Shown here piece after piece: positions 7,714-15,776 of a DNA stretch of 36,505 nt; the stretch's first letter is position 1; every line of letters begins with the position of its first letter. This DNA comes from Verrucomicrobiota bacterium (lineage in GTDB: Bacteria > Verrucomicrobiota > Verrucomicrobiia > Chthoniobacterales > UBA10450). The stretch lies in NCBI GenBank assembly GCA_003218415.1, contig QHNK01000076.1, forward strand, positions 1-36,505. Reading direction: 5' to 3'. Both the position numbers and the translations under genes were made by a program. The notes under the pieces are model-generated. The model ran no database searches. It saw only the letters and a program-made list of their open reading frames with translations, and was not told the DNA's origin.

Positions 7714-8208
7714 CTATTCAGGCGGCTGTAGAATCATGCGCGCGAACTGAAACATCGCGCCGATAAGCTGAACAACGATCCCGGTGAAGAATGGCCAGAA
7801 CGCGCCCAGCAAGGCGACGTTACATAATTGCAACAGGATCGCTCCCCACCCAAGAGTGGCGAACAAATGAAAAATGAAGTTGGCGGATGCGTCTTGTAAC
7901 TGCCGTAGATGAAGACGGCGAGAGCTGATGTTTACCGTGATCCCGAATGCCAAAAAAACTACGAAGGCGACACCACTGCACCATCTCCACACGCTCGTCA
8001 GCGCAGGCTCGACGGTCAGCAACAACAGCGCGATCATGCAAAGACCAAGCGGTAATACTGAATTGGCTAGCAAAAGCCGTAGCCGGAATTTATCGAGTGC
8101 CGACCAGTCGTGGATCGCCTCGCGGCGAAAAACGACCACTACGCCGGCAAAACCGGCAAGAGCGACAGCAATTTGGGACGCAGTGCTGAGCGCTTCCCCC
8201 GGTTCCAT
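7714..8208 (-). CDS. Unknown four-helix membrane protein
   Basis: I do not recognise a named family for this 164-residue protein. Four hydrophobic segments are visible (about 10-27, 44-64, 70-90 and 110-155, the last long enough for two passes). A conserved-looking N-terminus (SQIAVALAGFAGVVVVFRR) occurs in many uncharacterised bacterial membrane proteins. The ATG at 8208 is the first good start. The gene is convergent with the K+ channel gene, with a REP-like hairpin between them. No catalytic motif is visible. Confidence 0.72.
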   Translation of the reverse strand: MEPGEALSTASQIAVALAGFAGVVVVFRREAIHDWSALDKFRLRLLLANSVLPLGLCMIALLLLTVEPALTSVWRWCSGVAFVVFLAFGITVNISSRRLHLRQLQDASANFIFHLFATLGWGAILLQLCNVALLGAFWPFFTGIVVQLIGAMFQFARMILQPPE

Positions 8209-8345
8209 GGATTATCACTTCAACATTCGACGGCGAAGTGGGGAAGAATATTTTTCAAAGCGGATTCCAAGCTTTGTGGTTTTGCTCAGACGCAGATTTA
8301 AACTAGTCTGTTAGATCCAACTACAGGAAAGGAGTAACGCTACTT

Positions 8346-8639
8346 ATGGCTACTTATATCGGGCTGATTCAGTTTACAGACCAGGGTATTCGCAACGTTA
8401 AAGACACAGTTAAGCGCGGCGAAGCTGCGATAGCTGAGGCGGAGAAAATGGGTATGAAGATCGTGGAGGAATTCTGGACGATGGGCGCTTACGACGTTGT
8501 CGTCCTGTTCGAGGCGCCGGATGACGAAACGATGAGCGCGTTCATACTTAAAGTCGGCGCGCTCGGCAACGTCCGGGGTCAGACCTTGCGCGCCTTCCGC
8601 CGGCAGGAAATCGAACAAATCCTGTCGAAGATGAAATAG
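8346..8639 (+). CDS. GYD-domain protein
   Basis: This 97-residue single-domain protein begins MATYIGLIQFTDQGIRNVKD and contains WTMGAYDVVVLFEAPDDE, the signature of the GYD family of small ferredoxin-fold proteins. Members are probably oligomeric and their role is unknown. A strong ribosome binding site (GGAAAGGAG at 8326-8334) is 11 nt from the ATG, so this is likely a well-expressed stand-alone gene. Confidence 0.9.
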   Translation: MATYIGLIQFTDQGIRNVKDTVKRGEAAIAEAEKMGMKIVEEFWTMGAYDVVVLFEAPDDETMSAFILKVGALGNVRGQTLRAFRRQEIEQILSKMK

Positions 8640-8742
8640 CCGTTTGTTAAGATCCGAGTCGCGCTAGCTCCGCTGCGTCGGGTGTTGCAGTGAATTGCTC
8701 GGCTGCGTTTGCAATCTGAGCGCGATCCGCTTCGACGAAGTC

Positions 8743-9072
8743 ATGTTTCCGTATGTTGCGTTAAGCAAAAACAAAGCCTGGCAGCCGGGGCCATACGAAG
8801 GCGTTGAGTTGATGATTCTGCATCAGCAGGAGAGCACGGGCGGGCTCGTCGTCCTCCGCAAATTCAAGGCCGGTTACACCATCCCAGCGCACACCCATCC
8901 GGCGGCGAACGAATGGGCATACGTGCTCTCAGGTGAATGGGAGGAATCCGGTACCACTTACACCACGGGCGCGCTGTTCTTTGCGCCCAAAGGCACGCGG
9001 CATGGTCCGCACATCGCACGTACGGAAGTGATCAGCCTCACGATCTTTGACGGACCGCTGACCGTCGAGTGA
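8743..9072 (+). CDS. Small cupin-domain protein
   Basis: This 109-residue single cupin barrel has metal-ligand motif 1 visible as PAHTHPAANEWAYVLSGEW (two His and a Glu) and motif 2 in FAPKGTRHGPH. It resembles ChrR-type or anti-sigma-like cupins and small dioxygenase-like proteins. The reaction, if any, is not evident. The ATG at 8743 fits the domain edge. An upstream in-frame TTG would add 16 residues of no cupin character. Confidence 0.82.
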   Translation: MFPYVALSKNKAWQPGPYEGVELMILHQQESTGGLVVLRKFKAGYTIPAHTHPAANEWAYVLSGEWEESGTTYTTGALFFAPKGTRHGPHIARTEVISLTIFDGPLTVE

Positions 9073-9110
9073 TGCCCCAGCAGGATGCGATATCTAACTG
9101 CGGTCCCGAC

Positions 9111-10106
9111 CTACCCAGCAATGGCGTCGATCGCTTTCCATTCTTCCGGAGTCAGCTTGAGCTTGGCGGCAGCAACATTGTCTTCCAAATGCGCGAGAGA
9201 CGACGTCCCGGGGATGGGCAGCATGACGGGCGATCGAGCCAGAAGCCAGGCCAGCGCAACTTGATAAACACTCACGCCGTGGGCCTTTGCCGCGAGATTC
9301 ACTGGGTTCTCAGGTTTCAAACCGCTGCCTCCCCCGATGGGAAACCATGGCAGAAAGCCAAGATTCTCCTTCTCGCAATAAACCAGAACGTTTTCCGATT
9401 TGCGGTCCTCGATGTTGTACCGGTTCTGCACGCTGACGATCGGAACAATCTTGCGCGCCCGCACAATTTCTTCCGGATCAACGTTGGATAATCCGATGTG
9501 CCTGATCTTCCCGGCATCTTGCATTTGCTTGAGCGCACCGAGCGACTCCTCGATGGGGACTTTGGGATCCACAGTATGCAATTGATACAAATCGATTCGT
9601 TCCAAGCGGAGCCGCTTCAAACTTCCTTCGACAGCTTGTTTGAGATGTTCGGGTCGGCAATTTGGTACCCACTCGCCGGGTCCCGGCCGTGTGAGACCGC
9701 CTTTTGTCGCGATGACGAGTCCCTTCGGATAAGGATGGAGCGCTTCGGCTATGAGCAATTCGCTCGTGTCCGGCCCATACGCATCGGCTGTGTCGATCAA
9801 ATCGACACCCAGCCCGGTTGCGCGTCTGAGAACTTTGAGCGCGTTCTCTCGATCCGGTGGCCAACCCCAAATACCTTCCCCGGTGATACGCATGGCGCCA
9901 AAGCCCAGCCGATTGACCGCCAGGTCGCCGCCCAATTTAAAAGTCGTGTTCATAGCAATTGTTGGTGTAGTTGATGACTGAGCTCCAAAGATCACATCGG
10001 ATTTCCCTGCCAAAAGCGCGGCTGCACTTGCCAGACTCATCCCAAGAAACGTTCGCCGGGTGACGCCCCGTCCTTGGCTTGGCTCAGGAAATCCATTCGT
10101 CATCAT
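9111..10106 (-). CDS. Aldo/keto reductase with a Tat signal peptide
   Basis: This 331-residue protein has a twin-arginine signal (RRTFLGMSLASAAALLAG at 17-34), followed by a complete aldo/keto reductase barrel. The catalytic tetrad is visible: Asp105, Tyr110 (DTADAYGP), Lys135 (ATKGG) and His177 (YQLHTVD). Such enzymes reduce aldehydes with NADPH. The start ATG overlaps the stop of the class II aldolase gene by 4 nt, so the gene is third in a coupled operon. That suggests it may reduce the aldehyde released by the aldolase. The export signal conflicts with that idea, unless an internal start near Met52 (MNTTFKLGG), where a normal cytosolic reductase would begin, is also used. Confidence 0.88.
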   Translation of the reverse strand: MMTNGFPEPSQGRGVTRRTFLGMSLASAAALLAGKSDVIFGAQSSTTPTIAMNTTFKLGGDLAVNRLGFGAMRITGEGIWGWPPDRENALKVLRRATGLGVDLIDTADAYGPDTSELLIAEALHPYPKGLVIATKGGLTRPGPGEWVPNCRPEHLKQAVEGSLKRLRLERIDLYQLHTVDPKVPIEESLGALKQMQDAGKIRHIGLSNVDPEEIVRARKIVPIVSVQNRYNIEDRKSENVLVYCEKENLGFLPWFPIGGGSGLKPENPVNLAAKAHGVSVYQVALAWLLARSPVMLPIPGTSSLAHLEDNVAAAKLKLTPEEWKAIDAIAG

Positions 10107-10741
10107 GCAGGAGTACGTTTGTGGAAAGCGCCGTCAACGCAAGGAGATGATTCCTTTCGCTCATGAATCAGAACGGCGAATGCCTCTTCGAGATCTCCGC
10201 CGAACGTAACGACACCTCCTTCGTGACCGGCCATTACCAAAATCTTTCTGCTTTGCAGATCGCTCACCTTGAACAGACGCATAATTTCGTACGCCACTTC
10301 TGGCGTGCCATAGCCAACAGCCTTCGAGCTCGTCGGCGCTTGATTTAGAATGGCCGTCCACAAGGTTGAGTCGTGACAATGAATCACCGCACCGGCCATT
10401 GCATTGGATTTGTAAATCGCCGCATGCGTCAACGATTCCGATGAAGGAACCGTGCTCCCTTCGTATCTCACCCAGTTCCTTTCGAAATCGTAAGCCACGA
10501 CTTTGGTCCAATCCGCACGTGTCAGATCGGGCACCCCGCCGGTCGCCGAACCAGTGATATAAAAATTCCTGGTCGCGCCGTCTCTTACGCTCAGGTTACC
10601 GAAGCTGGTACCATTTGAGTCCACACCGATTAGTCGCAACTGAAGAAGTTTCCGCCTGCATGCGTTCAATTCGGCAAACCTGTCGAACGGAGTGACCTCG
10701 GCACGCGCGCGCTCGTGCGTGAACTTTACGTATTTGCTCAC
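10103..10741 (-). CDS. Class II aldolase/adducin family protein (Ald2/DrdA/MtnB-like)
   Basis: This 212-residue enzyme has the class II aldolase fold. The N-terminal SNGTSFGNLSVR binds phosphate, VIHCHDS gives two metal histidines, and a later GHEGG supplies a further one. The GTG start at 10741 overlaps the stop of the isomerase gene (GTGA), so it is translationally coupled to an MtnA-like isomerase. In the DHAP shunt an aldolase of this type splits methylthioribulose-1-phosphate, or 5-deoxyribulose-1-phosphate, into dihydroxyacetone phosphate and an aldehyde. The MtnB dehydratase of methionine salvage has the same fold. I favour the aldolase role because no other methionine-salvage gene is adjacent and a reductase follows. 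Confidence 0.82.
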   Translation of the reverse strand: MSKYVKFTHERARAEVTPFDRFAELNACRRKLLQLRLIGVDSNGTSFGNLSVRDGATRNFYITGSATGGVPDLTRADWTKVVAYDFERNWVRYEGSTVPSSESLTHAAIYKSNAMAGAVIHCHDSTLWTAILNQAPTSSKAVGYGTPEVAYEIMRLFKVSDLQSRKILVMAGHEGGVVTFGGDLEEAFAVLIHERKESSPCVDGAFHKRTPA

Positions 10742-11847
10742 GTCGCGTGCTCGGGAAAAAGGGAGAAAATGCTTTTTTCGTTCGCTTCGCACACGCCGCG
10801 CTCGGTAATCAGTCCGCTCACCAAGTGCCTCGGCGTAACGTCAAACCCGTAATTTGCGGTGGGACTTCCCTCTGGCGCAATACGCACTTCGACCTGTTGC
10901 CCTTCAAACCATCCATCAGCGTGTTTTATTTCCTCCGCGCCGCGCTCCTCGATTGGGATCTCTTTCAAACCGTCCCGCATATCCCAATCAATCGAAGCCG
11001 AAGGCAGCGCGACGTAGAACGGTACGTTGTTGGCCTTGGCCGCCAGCGCCTTCAAATATGTGCCGATCTTGTTCGCGACATCTCCCGTGTACGTGGTGCG
11101 ATCCGTTCCGACAATCACCAGATCGACTTCGCCATGTTGCATCAAATGGCCTGCCGCGCTGTCCGCGATCACTCGATGCGGCACGCCGTGCTGACCCAGT
11201 TCCCAGGCTGTAAGCTTTGAACCTTGATTCCTGGGTCTGGTTTCGGCCACCCATACGTGGAGCGGCAACCCGCAATCGTGCGCGGCATAAATCGGACCGG
11301 TGGCTGAGCCGTAATCAACAAAGGCGAGCCATCCGGCGTTGCAGTGCGTTAGCACATTGACCGGCTTGCCTGTTTTCTTCCTCGCAATTTGCTGAATGAG
11401 GGCTAGTCCGTGTTGCCCGATCATCCGGCAGTGCTCCACATCTTCTTCAGCCATCGAATTGGCTGTGCGCAGAGCAAGAGCGACCTTTTCTTCTGCGGTT
11501 TTTCCATCGGCGATACTCCTTAGCTGGCGCTCGATGGCCCAGGAAAGATTCACTGCGGTCGGCCGTGTCGCCCTGAGTTGCTCCGCTGCGCGGGCCATGT
11601 GCTCATCGAACGCAGCGCGCGCCGCTGCCTCAATTGCCGCCAGATACATCCCATACCCCGCGCTCGCGCCGATCAATCCCGCCCCACGAACATGCATTTC
11701 CCGAATGGCCGTCGCCATTTGTGCAACGGTGCGGACCTCTTCGATCATGAAACGATACGGCAAAAATCGTTGATCGATCAGCTGCACGACGCCTTCATCG
11801 TCTGGCTTAACCCAAATCGTTCGAAAATATCTGCCGCCTACTTTCAT
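10738..11847 (-). CDS. mtnA: MtnA-family sugar-1-phosphate isomerase (methylthioribose-1-P or 5-deoxyribose-1-P)
   Basis: This 369-residue protein converts an aldose-1-phosphate to the ketose. It keeps the family catalytic cysteine (Cys169 in VLTHCNAG) and aspartate (Asp249 in VIVGTDR), with TRPRNQG and GDVANKIGTY as substrate-loop motifs. Its wording departs from classical MtnA: RGAGLIGASAGYGM instead of RGAPAIG, and GTDRT instead of GADRI. I recall this variant subgroup next to class II aldolases, as in 5-deoxyribose disposal (DrdI) and DHAP-shunt loci. It is the first gene of a three-gene operon with 4-nt overlaps. Family assignment is firm. The exact substrate is inferred. Confidence 0.9.
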   Translation of the reverse strand: MKVGGRYFRTIWVKPDDEGVVQLIDQRFLPYRFMIEEVRTVAQMATAIREMHVRGAGLIGASAGYGMYLAAIEAAARAAFDEHMARAAEQLRATRPTAVNLSWAIERQLRSIADGKTAEEKVALALRTANSMAEEDVEHCRMIGQHGLALIQQIARKKTGKPVNVLTHCNAGWLAFVDYGSATGPIYAAHDCGLPLHVWVAETRPRNQGSKLTAWELGQHGVPHRVIADSAAGHLMQHGEVDLVIVGTDRTTYTGDVANKIGTYLKALAAKANNVPFYVALPSASIDWDMRDGLKEIPIEERGAEEIKHADGWFEGQQVEVRIAPEGSPTANYGFDVTPRHLVSGLITERGVCEANEKSIFSLFPEHAT

Positions 11848-11869
11848 AAATTTCGATTATGATCAGCTC

Positions 11870-12295
11870 CTAAACATCAATTCCCATCGCGATCGCGCCG
11901 GGGATCGTCTCCCAGCCGCAACGTTTCCAGAATTCGGCGCCGCGCTGGTTGTCATCAGCCACCAGGATAATAGCGCGTTGCACCCCAGCCCTGCGTAAGC
12001 CATCGAGGCATTCATCCAGCAGACGCTTACCGAGTCCGCGCCGCTGATATGCGGGATCAACGGCCAAATGATAAATGTGTCCACGACGTCCGTCGTGCCC
12101 GCATAACGCGACTCCAAGAATTGCCGATCCATCGATCGCCACTCTGCTCAACCCTGGGTTCCGCGCGAGAAATCGAGCGATGCCTTCCCTGTCGTCCCCC
12201 TCGGCGATCTCAAGACCTTCGACGCGCTGCCACACCTGAAGCGCCCCGTCGTAATCGCTGATGGAAAATTCTCGCGTGTCGATGTTGCGGCTCAT
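11870..12295 (-). CDS. GNAT-family N-acetyltransferase
   Basis: This 141-residue single GNAT domain has the acetyl-CoA loop visible in LAVDPAYQRRGLGKRLL, followed by the VADDNQRGAEFWKRCGW segment typical of strand 5 / helix 4. The size and pattern resemble YpeA/RimI-like small acetyltransferases. The substrate is unknown. The ATG at 12295 is chosen because the longer open frame upstream runs into the divergent gene and has no domain content. It precedes the mtnA-like operon by 22 nt on the same strand and may be its first gene. Confidence 0.85.
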   Translation of the reverse strand: MSRNIDTREFSISDYDGALQVWQRVEGLEIAEGDDREGIARFLARNPGLSRVAIDGSAILGVALCGHDGRRGHIYHLAVDPAYQRRGLGKRLLDECLDGLRRAGVQRAIILVADDNQRGAEFWKRCGWETIPGAIAMGIDV

Positions 12296-12389
12296 GTTGT
12301 AGCCGGAAATACTAGCACGATGCGGCGTTTTTGGCTGAGGATTGCGTGAACGCGGTTGCAGATTTCTGTGAATGTCCGACTGAAACAAT

Positions 12390-12806
12390 GTGAAGCAATT
12401 TAGCCTCATCGTTCTGGCGATTCTCGCAACCTTGATCTGCGGCTGGGCTAATTTGGGCGACGGCAGCGACAAAGTTGATGACTCATACGGCAACCTGGTG
12501 CAGCGACGTTTGCGTGACGACGGAACGGTCAGCGTTCTTTACCATAAAGATCGCTACCTTTACGAGGTGATCTTTGCTAATGGCCGGAGCGTTTCGGAAA
12601 CGTATTTCAACGTGAAGGGAACCGATCTTTCCGAGAAAGAGATCACGAGATTCCTGAAGGCAAACGCCGCCGGTGGTACGTGGACACCGGACAATACGGC
12701 GAAGGAACGGCGCTTCAAACGCGGCGATGGGAAAGCTGAGGCAACGTACGGAAACGTGAATGGACGGCCGGGACTGACGGTGCGGGAACTTCGTGCGAAA
12801 CCTTAA
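12390..12806 (+). CDS. Secreted protein of unknown function
   Basis: This 138-residue protein has an N-terminal signal peptide (MKQFSLIVLAILATLICGWA) and then a polar mature part. The mature part contains YHKDRYLYEVIFANGRSVSETYF and many charged residues. No family is recognised. The start is GTG at 12390, because the ATG one base earlier is immediately followed by a stop in its own frame. It is divergent from the GNAT gene, and its stop overlaps the stop of the convergent membrane-protein gene by 4 nt. It is probably a small periplasmic protein. Confidence 0.7.
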   Translation: MKQFSLIVLAILATLICGWANLGDGSDKVDDSYGNLVQRRLRDDGTVSVLYHKDRYLYEVIFANGRSVSETYFNVKGTDLSEKEITRFLKANAAGGTWTPDNTAKERRFKRGDGKAEATYGNVNGRPGLTVRELRAKP

Positions 12807-13396
12807 CGAATCGCGTCAGTCGGAGCGCGCATTGGCAAGACCAGCGCAGTAACAATGCCCACAAGAAAGAAACCGACGATCTGAATGAACATGTAGCCAG
12901 CTGTGTAAGCAGACGGAAACCCGTACCAGTTCCAGTAGGAAACGTTCGTCGTGATGGCAGCCAGAATTCCGGCAACGAGCACAAAACCGACCCGGCCGGC
13001 AAAGGTGGTGATGCGCGTTTGGGCCAAAAGGAACACGACCAGGATGGCTTCGAACAGTTCGGTGCCAAATTCGATGCCGAGCCATTTGCCAAACGTGAAC
13101 GGCCGGCCGGGCGCGTGATACATGAGAATTCCGGAAGGGTTGGCCGCCATTTTTTCCACCATGTGTTTCATCGCGTCGTTCTTTTCCTGTCGAGTTGCGT
13201 TTTTGCCAACGCCAGGGCCGGGAAAAACATAAAGGCCGCTGTGCTCGCCGATGGTGCTTTGCATCGAGCTTAGGACGGCAGACTCGTTTGGAATTTCGCC
13301 AATGCCAGCTTCGCCCAGAGGCAGCGCCATATGGGCAATCGACGTCCAGATAAACATGACGATTCCACCGAGGAGGCCGGCAACAAGAAGTTTCAT
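12803..13396 (-). CDS. Unknown membrane protein with four helices
   Basis: This 197-residue protein has a hydrophobic first helix (MKLLVAGLLGGIVMFIWTSIAHM). A soluble section of about 80 residues follows, with GLYVFPGPGVGK and ILMYHAPGRPFTFGKWLG, then three more helices to the C-terminus (ending in TALVLPMRAPTDAIR). Similar proteins of unknown function are common in soil bacteria. The ATG at 13396 is used, since the signal-like helix begins there. Nothing in the neighbourhood fixes a role. Confidence 0.75.
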   Translation of the reverse strand: MKLLVAGLLGGIVMFIWTSIAHMALPLGEAGIGEIPNESAVLSSMQSTIGEHSGLYVFPGPGVGKNATRQEKNDAMKHMVEKMAANPSGILMYHAPGRPFTFGKWLGIEFGTELFEAILVVFLLAQTRITTFAGRVGFVLVAGILAAITTNVSYWNWYGFPSAYTAGYMFIQIVGFFLVGIVTALVLPMRAPTDAIR

Positions 13397-13437
13397 TTGA
13401 AGATTATTTCGCTTACCAACAAACGCTTCGCAAGATG

Positions 13438-13466
13438 TTGACAAACGGCTCTTATTGCGATTGAAT
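13438..13466 (+). promoter_or_regulatory. Candidate sigma70-type promoter upstream of yebC
   Basis: A perfect TTGACA (13438-13443) is followed after 17 nt by TTGAAT (13461-13466, 4 of 6 matches to TATAAT). It lies in the divergent gap before yebC, about 100 nt from its ATG. Confidence 0.45.
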
Positions 13467-13565
13467 ATTGCGCGTTAGTTTCCCCTTCTCGCTAGCCATT
13501 CTCTTGGCGAGGTGTTGTTCGGAAATTCGCACAGTTCAATCAGCAATTGCATAAAATCCGCACGT

Positions 13566-14321
13566 ATGGCGGGACATAGTAAGTGGTCGAAGGTCAAGCG
13601 GTTTAAGGGCGCGATCGACGCGAAACGCGGCAAGATCTTCAGCAAATTATCGAAGGAAATCACCATCGCGGCAAAGGCCGGCGGTGGCGATCCGAATGGC
13701 AACCCGCGTCTGCGCAGCGCGATCCAGGCTGCACGGGCGCAAAGCATGCCGAACGATAACATTGAGCGCGCGATCAAACGCGGCACGGGCGAGGGGAGAG
13801 ACGGTCAACAAATCGACGAGATCGTTTATGAGGGTTACGCGCCCGGCGGCGTGGCGATTATTGTTGAAACTGCGACCGATAACAGAAACCGCACCGGGGC
13901 GGAGATTCGCAAAATTTTCACCCAGAACAATGGCAACCTCGCCTCGAGCGGGAGCGTTTCGTACATGTTCCACCGGAAAGGCCAAATCACCGTTCCGCGG
14001 TCGAGCATTGACGAGGATCGGCTGCTCGAAATCGCCCTGGAAGCCGGCGCGGAAGAGTTGACAACCGAGGAGGATCAGTATGTTATTATCACTTCCCACG
14101 ATCAGCTATACGCGGTAGCTGAGGCGCTCAGAAACGAGGGCGTAACGACCGATGGGCAAAAGCTTACATTCATTCCCGATACGACTGTTCCGGTGCCCGA
14201 CGAGGCCGCGGCGCGTCAGGTGCTCCACTTATGTGATGCGCTTGAGGACGACGACGACGTGCAAAACGTCTATTCAAATCTAGAAATTCCCGACGAATTG
14301 CTGGCCAGGTTGCCGGCCTGA
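13566..14321 (+). CDS. yebC: YebC/PmpR-family regulator / translation factor
   Basis: This 251-residue protein is full length for the family. It opens with the canonical MAGHSKWSKVKRFKGAID and carries NPRLRSAIQAARAQSMPNDNIERAIKRG, the stretch conserved in all YebC proteins (shown here in part). Members have been described as DNA-binding regulators and, more recently, as helpers of translation through difficult residue runs. The ATG at 13566 matches the conserved N-terminus. It lies upstream of rho on the same strand, with a 63-nt gap. Confidence 0.96.
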   Translation: MAGHSKWSKVKRFKGAIDAKRGKIFSKLSKEITIAAKAGGGDPNGNPRLRSAIQAARAQSMPNDNIERAIKRGTGEGRDGQQIDEIVYEGYAPGGVAIIVETATDNRNRTGAEIRKIFTQNNGNLASSGSVSYMFHRKGQITVPRSSIDEDRLLEIALEAGAEELTTEEDQYVIITSHDQLYAVAEALRNEGVTTDGQKLTFIPDTTVPVPDEAAARQVLHLCDALEDDDDVQNVYSNLEIPDELLARLPA

Positions 14322-14384
14322 AAAAGTATTGCTTACAGGAAACGTGTTAAGGCGCCGCCCCGCCGCAGCCAAGAATTTTAGCTT

Positions 14385-15752
14385 ATGAACGAAGAAAACG
14401 AAAACCAACCCGTGCCGACTGAGTCCGCCCTGCCGGAACAACGCCATCATCGCCCGCGCCGCCGTTTTCCGCGAAAACGTTATCGGGATCGGGGCGACCG
14501 GTTCAGGCGCGATGATTCCGGCGAATCGCCGAATTCTTCGTCAACCAATACCGATCCTGCCGGCGCGGTTACTGATGTCGAGACCCTTGATCGACAACCA
14601 CGCGAGGCCGCGGAGACCGTTGTGGAAAGTGGCGAACAAGTTCAAGCTGAGCCGGAATTCGGCGAAGGCATCATCGAAATCTCGGGCAAAGGCTTCGGGT
14701 TCCTGCGCGATCCGAAGCGCAACTTTGTGCAGACGCCGCAGGACATTTTTGTCACTCCTGAAATTGTGCGCCGCTTCGCTTTGCGCGACGGGATGTGGAT
14801 TTACGGTGAGACCCGACGCGGCAGCCGTGGCCCGCAATTGGTGAAGCTACTCAAGATCAATGGCGAAGAGCCGGCGAAATATCAGGGGCTCCGTCCATTT
14901 GAGGAATTGACCACGATCAATCCGGACAAAAAAATCAAGCTCGAGACCGTGCCGGACCGTTACACAACGCGGATCATGGACTTGATGACGCCGCTGGGAA
15001 TGGGCCAGCGCGGGTTGATTGTCGCGCCACCGCGCACAGGCAAGACGACGCTGCTGCATCATATCGCCGATGCGGTCACCAAAAATCATCCGGAGATGAT
15101 CCTGATCATTCTTCTGGTCGATGAACGCCCGGAGGAAGTGACCGATTTTCGTCGTTCGCATCCGACCGCGGAGCTGATGGCCAGCTCTAACGATGCCGAC
15201 ATCAAGAGTCACACGCGCATCTCGCAGTTGGCGATTGAGCGCGCCAAACGACTTGTCGAAGCAGGCAAACATGTATTTATCCTGCTCGACTCTATCACGC
15301 GCACGGCTCGCGCGTTCAACAACGCGATGGGCGGCGGCGGCCGCACCATGAGTGGCGGTATCGATGCGCGCGCCATGGAAATTCCGAGGAAAATTTTCGC
15401 AGCTGCGCGGAATACCGAGGAAGCAGGTTCGCTTACAATTGTCGCTACGGCGCTGATTGAAACCGGCAGCCGCATGGACGAATTGATCTTCCAGGAATTC
15501 AAAGGCACCGGGAACATGGAAATGGTGCTCGACCGAAAGATCAGCGACCAGCGCATTTATCCCGCAATCGACATTTTCCTTTCCGGAACGCGGCGTGAAG
15601 AATTGCTGTTGCAACCGTGGGAATTGGAGAAGGTTAATCTCATCCGGCGCGGCCTCGCCGGTCACAAACCGGAGGAAGCGATCCAGCGGCTCTTGATGTT
15701 CGTCAAAAAGTTCCCTACCAACACCGAAATGCTCAAAGGCATTCCGGGTTAG
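14385..15752 (+). CDS. rho: Transcription termination factor Rho
   Basis: This 455-residue protein is a hexameric RNA helicase that ends transcription. The first 95 residues are a disordered, Arg-rich extension (HHRPRRRFPRKRYRDR), as in several non-proteobacterial Rhos. The Rho RNA-binding OB domain follows (about 96-165, GFGFLRDP), then the RecA-type ATPase. The ATPase has Walker A APPRTGKTTLL (Lys220), Walker B around LIILLVDERPEEVTD, and the Q/R-loop region (GGRTMSGGIDARAME). The C-terminus NTEMLKGIPG is normal. It converges on glnE, 24 nt away, and no clear intrinsic terminator separates them. Confidence 0.97.
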   Translation: MNEENENQPVPTESALPEQRHHRPRRRFPRKRYRDRGDRFRRDDSGESPNSSSTNTDPAGAVTDVETLDRQPREAAETVVESGEQVQAEPEFGEGIIEISGKGFGFLRDPKRNFVQTPQDIFVTPEIVRRFALRDGMWIYGETRRGSRGPQLVKLLKINGEEPAKYQGLRPFEELTTINPDKKIKLETVPDRYTTRIMDLMTPLGMGQRGLIVAPPRTGKTTLLHHIADAVTKNHPEMILIILLVDERPEEVTDFRRSHPTAELMASSNDADIKSHTRISQLAIERAKRLVEAGKHVFILLDSITRTARAFNNAMGGGGRTMSGGIDARAMEIPRKIFAAARNTEEAGSLTIVATALIETGSRMDELIFQEFKGTGNMEMVLDRKISDQRIYPAIDIFLSGTRREELLLQPWELEKVNLIRRGLAGHKPEEAIQRLLMFVKKFPTNTEMLKGIPG

Positions 15753-15776
15753 CGGAGTTAAGGCGTTTAGGCGAGG

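Noticed and set aside
14847-15665. Open 272-codon frame on the minus strand opposite rho
   Set aside because: It is fully antisense to the well-conserved Rho ATPase, has no recognisable domain, and is explained by GC-rich codon use.
15753-15776. Terminator between rho and glnE
   Set aside because: Only a 4-bp inverted repeat is visible and there is no T-tract, which is too weak to call.
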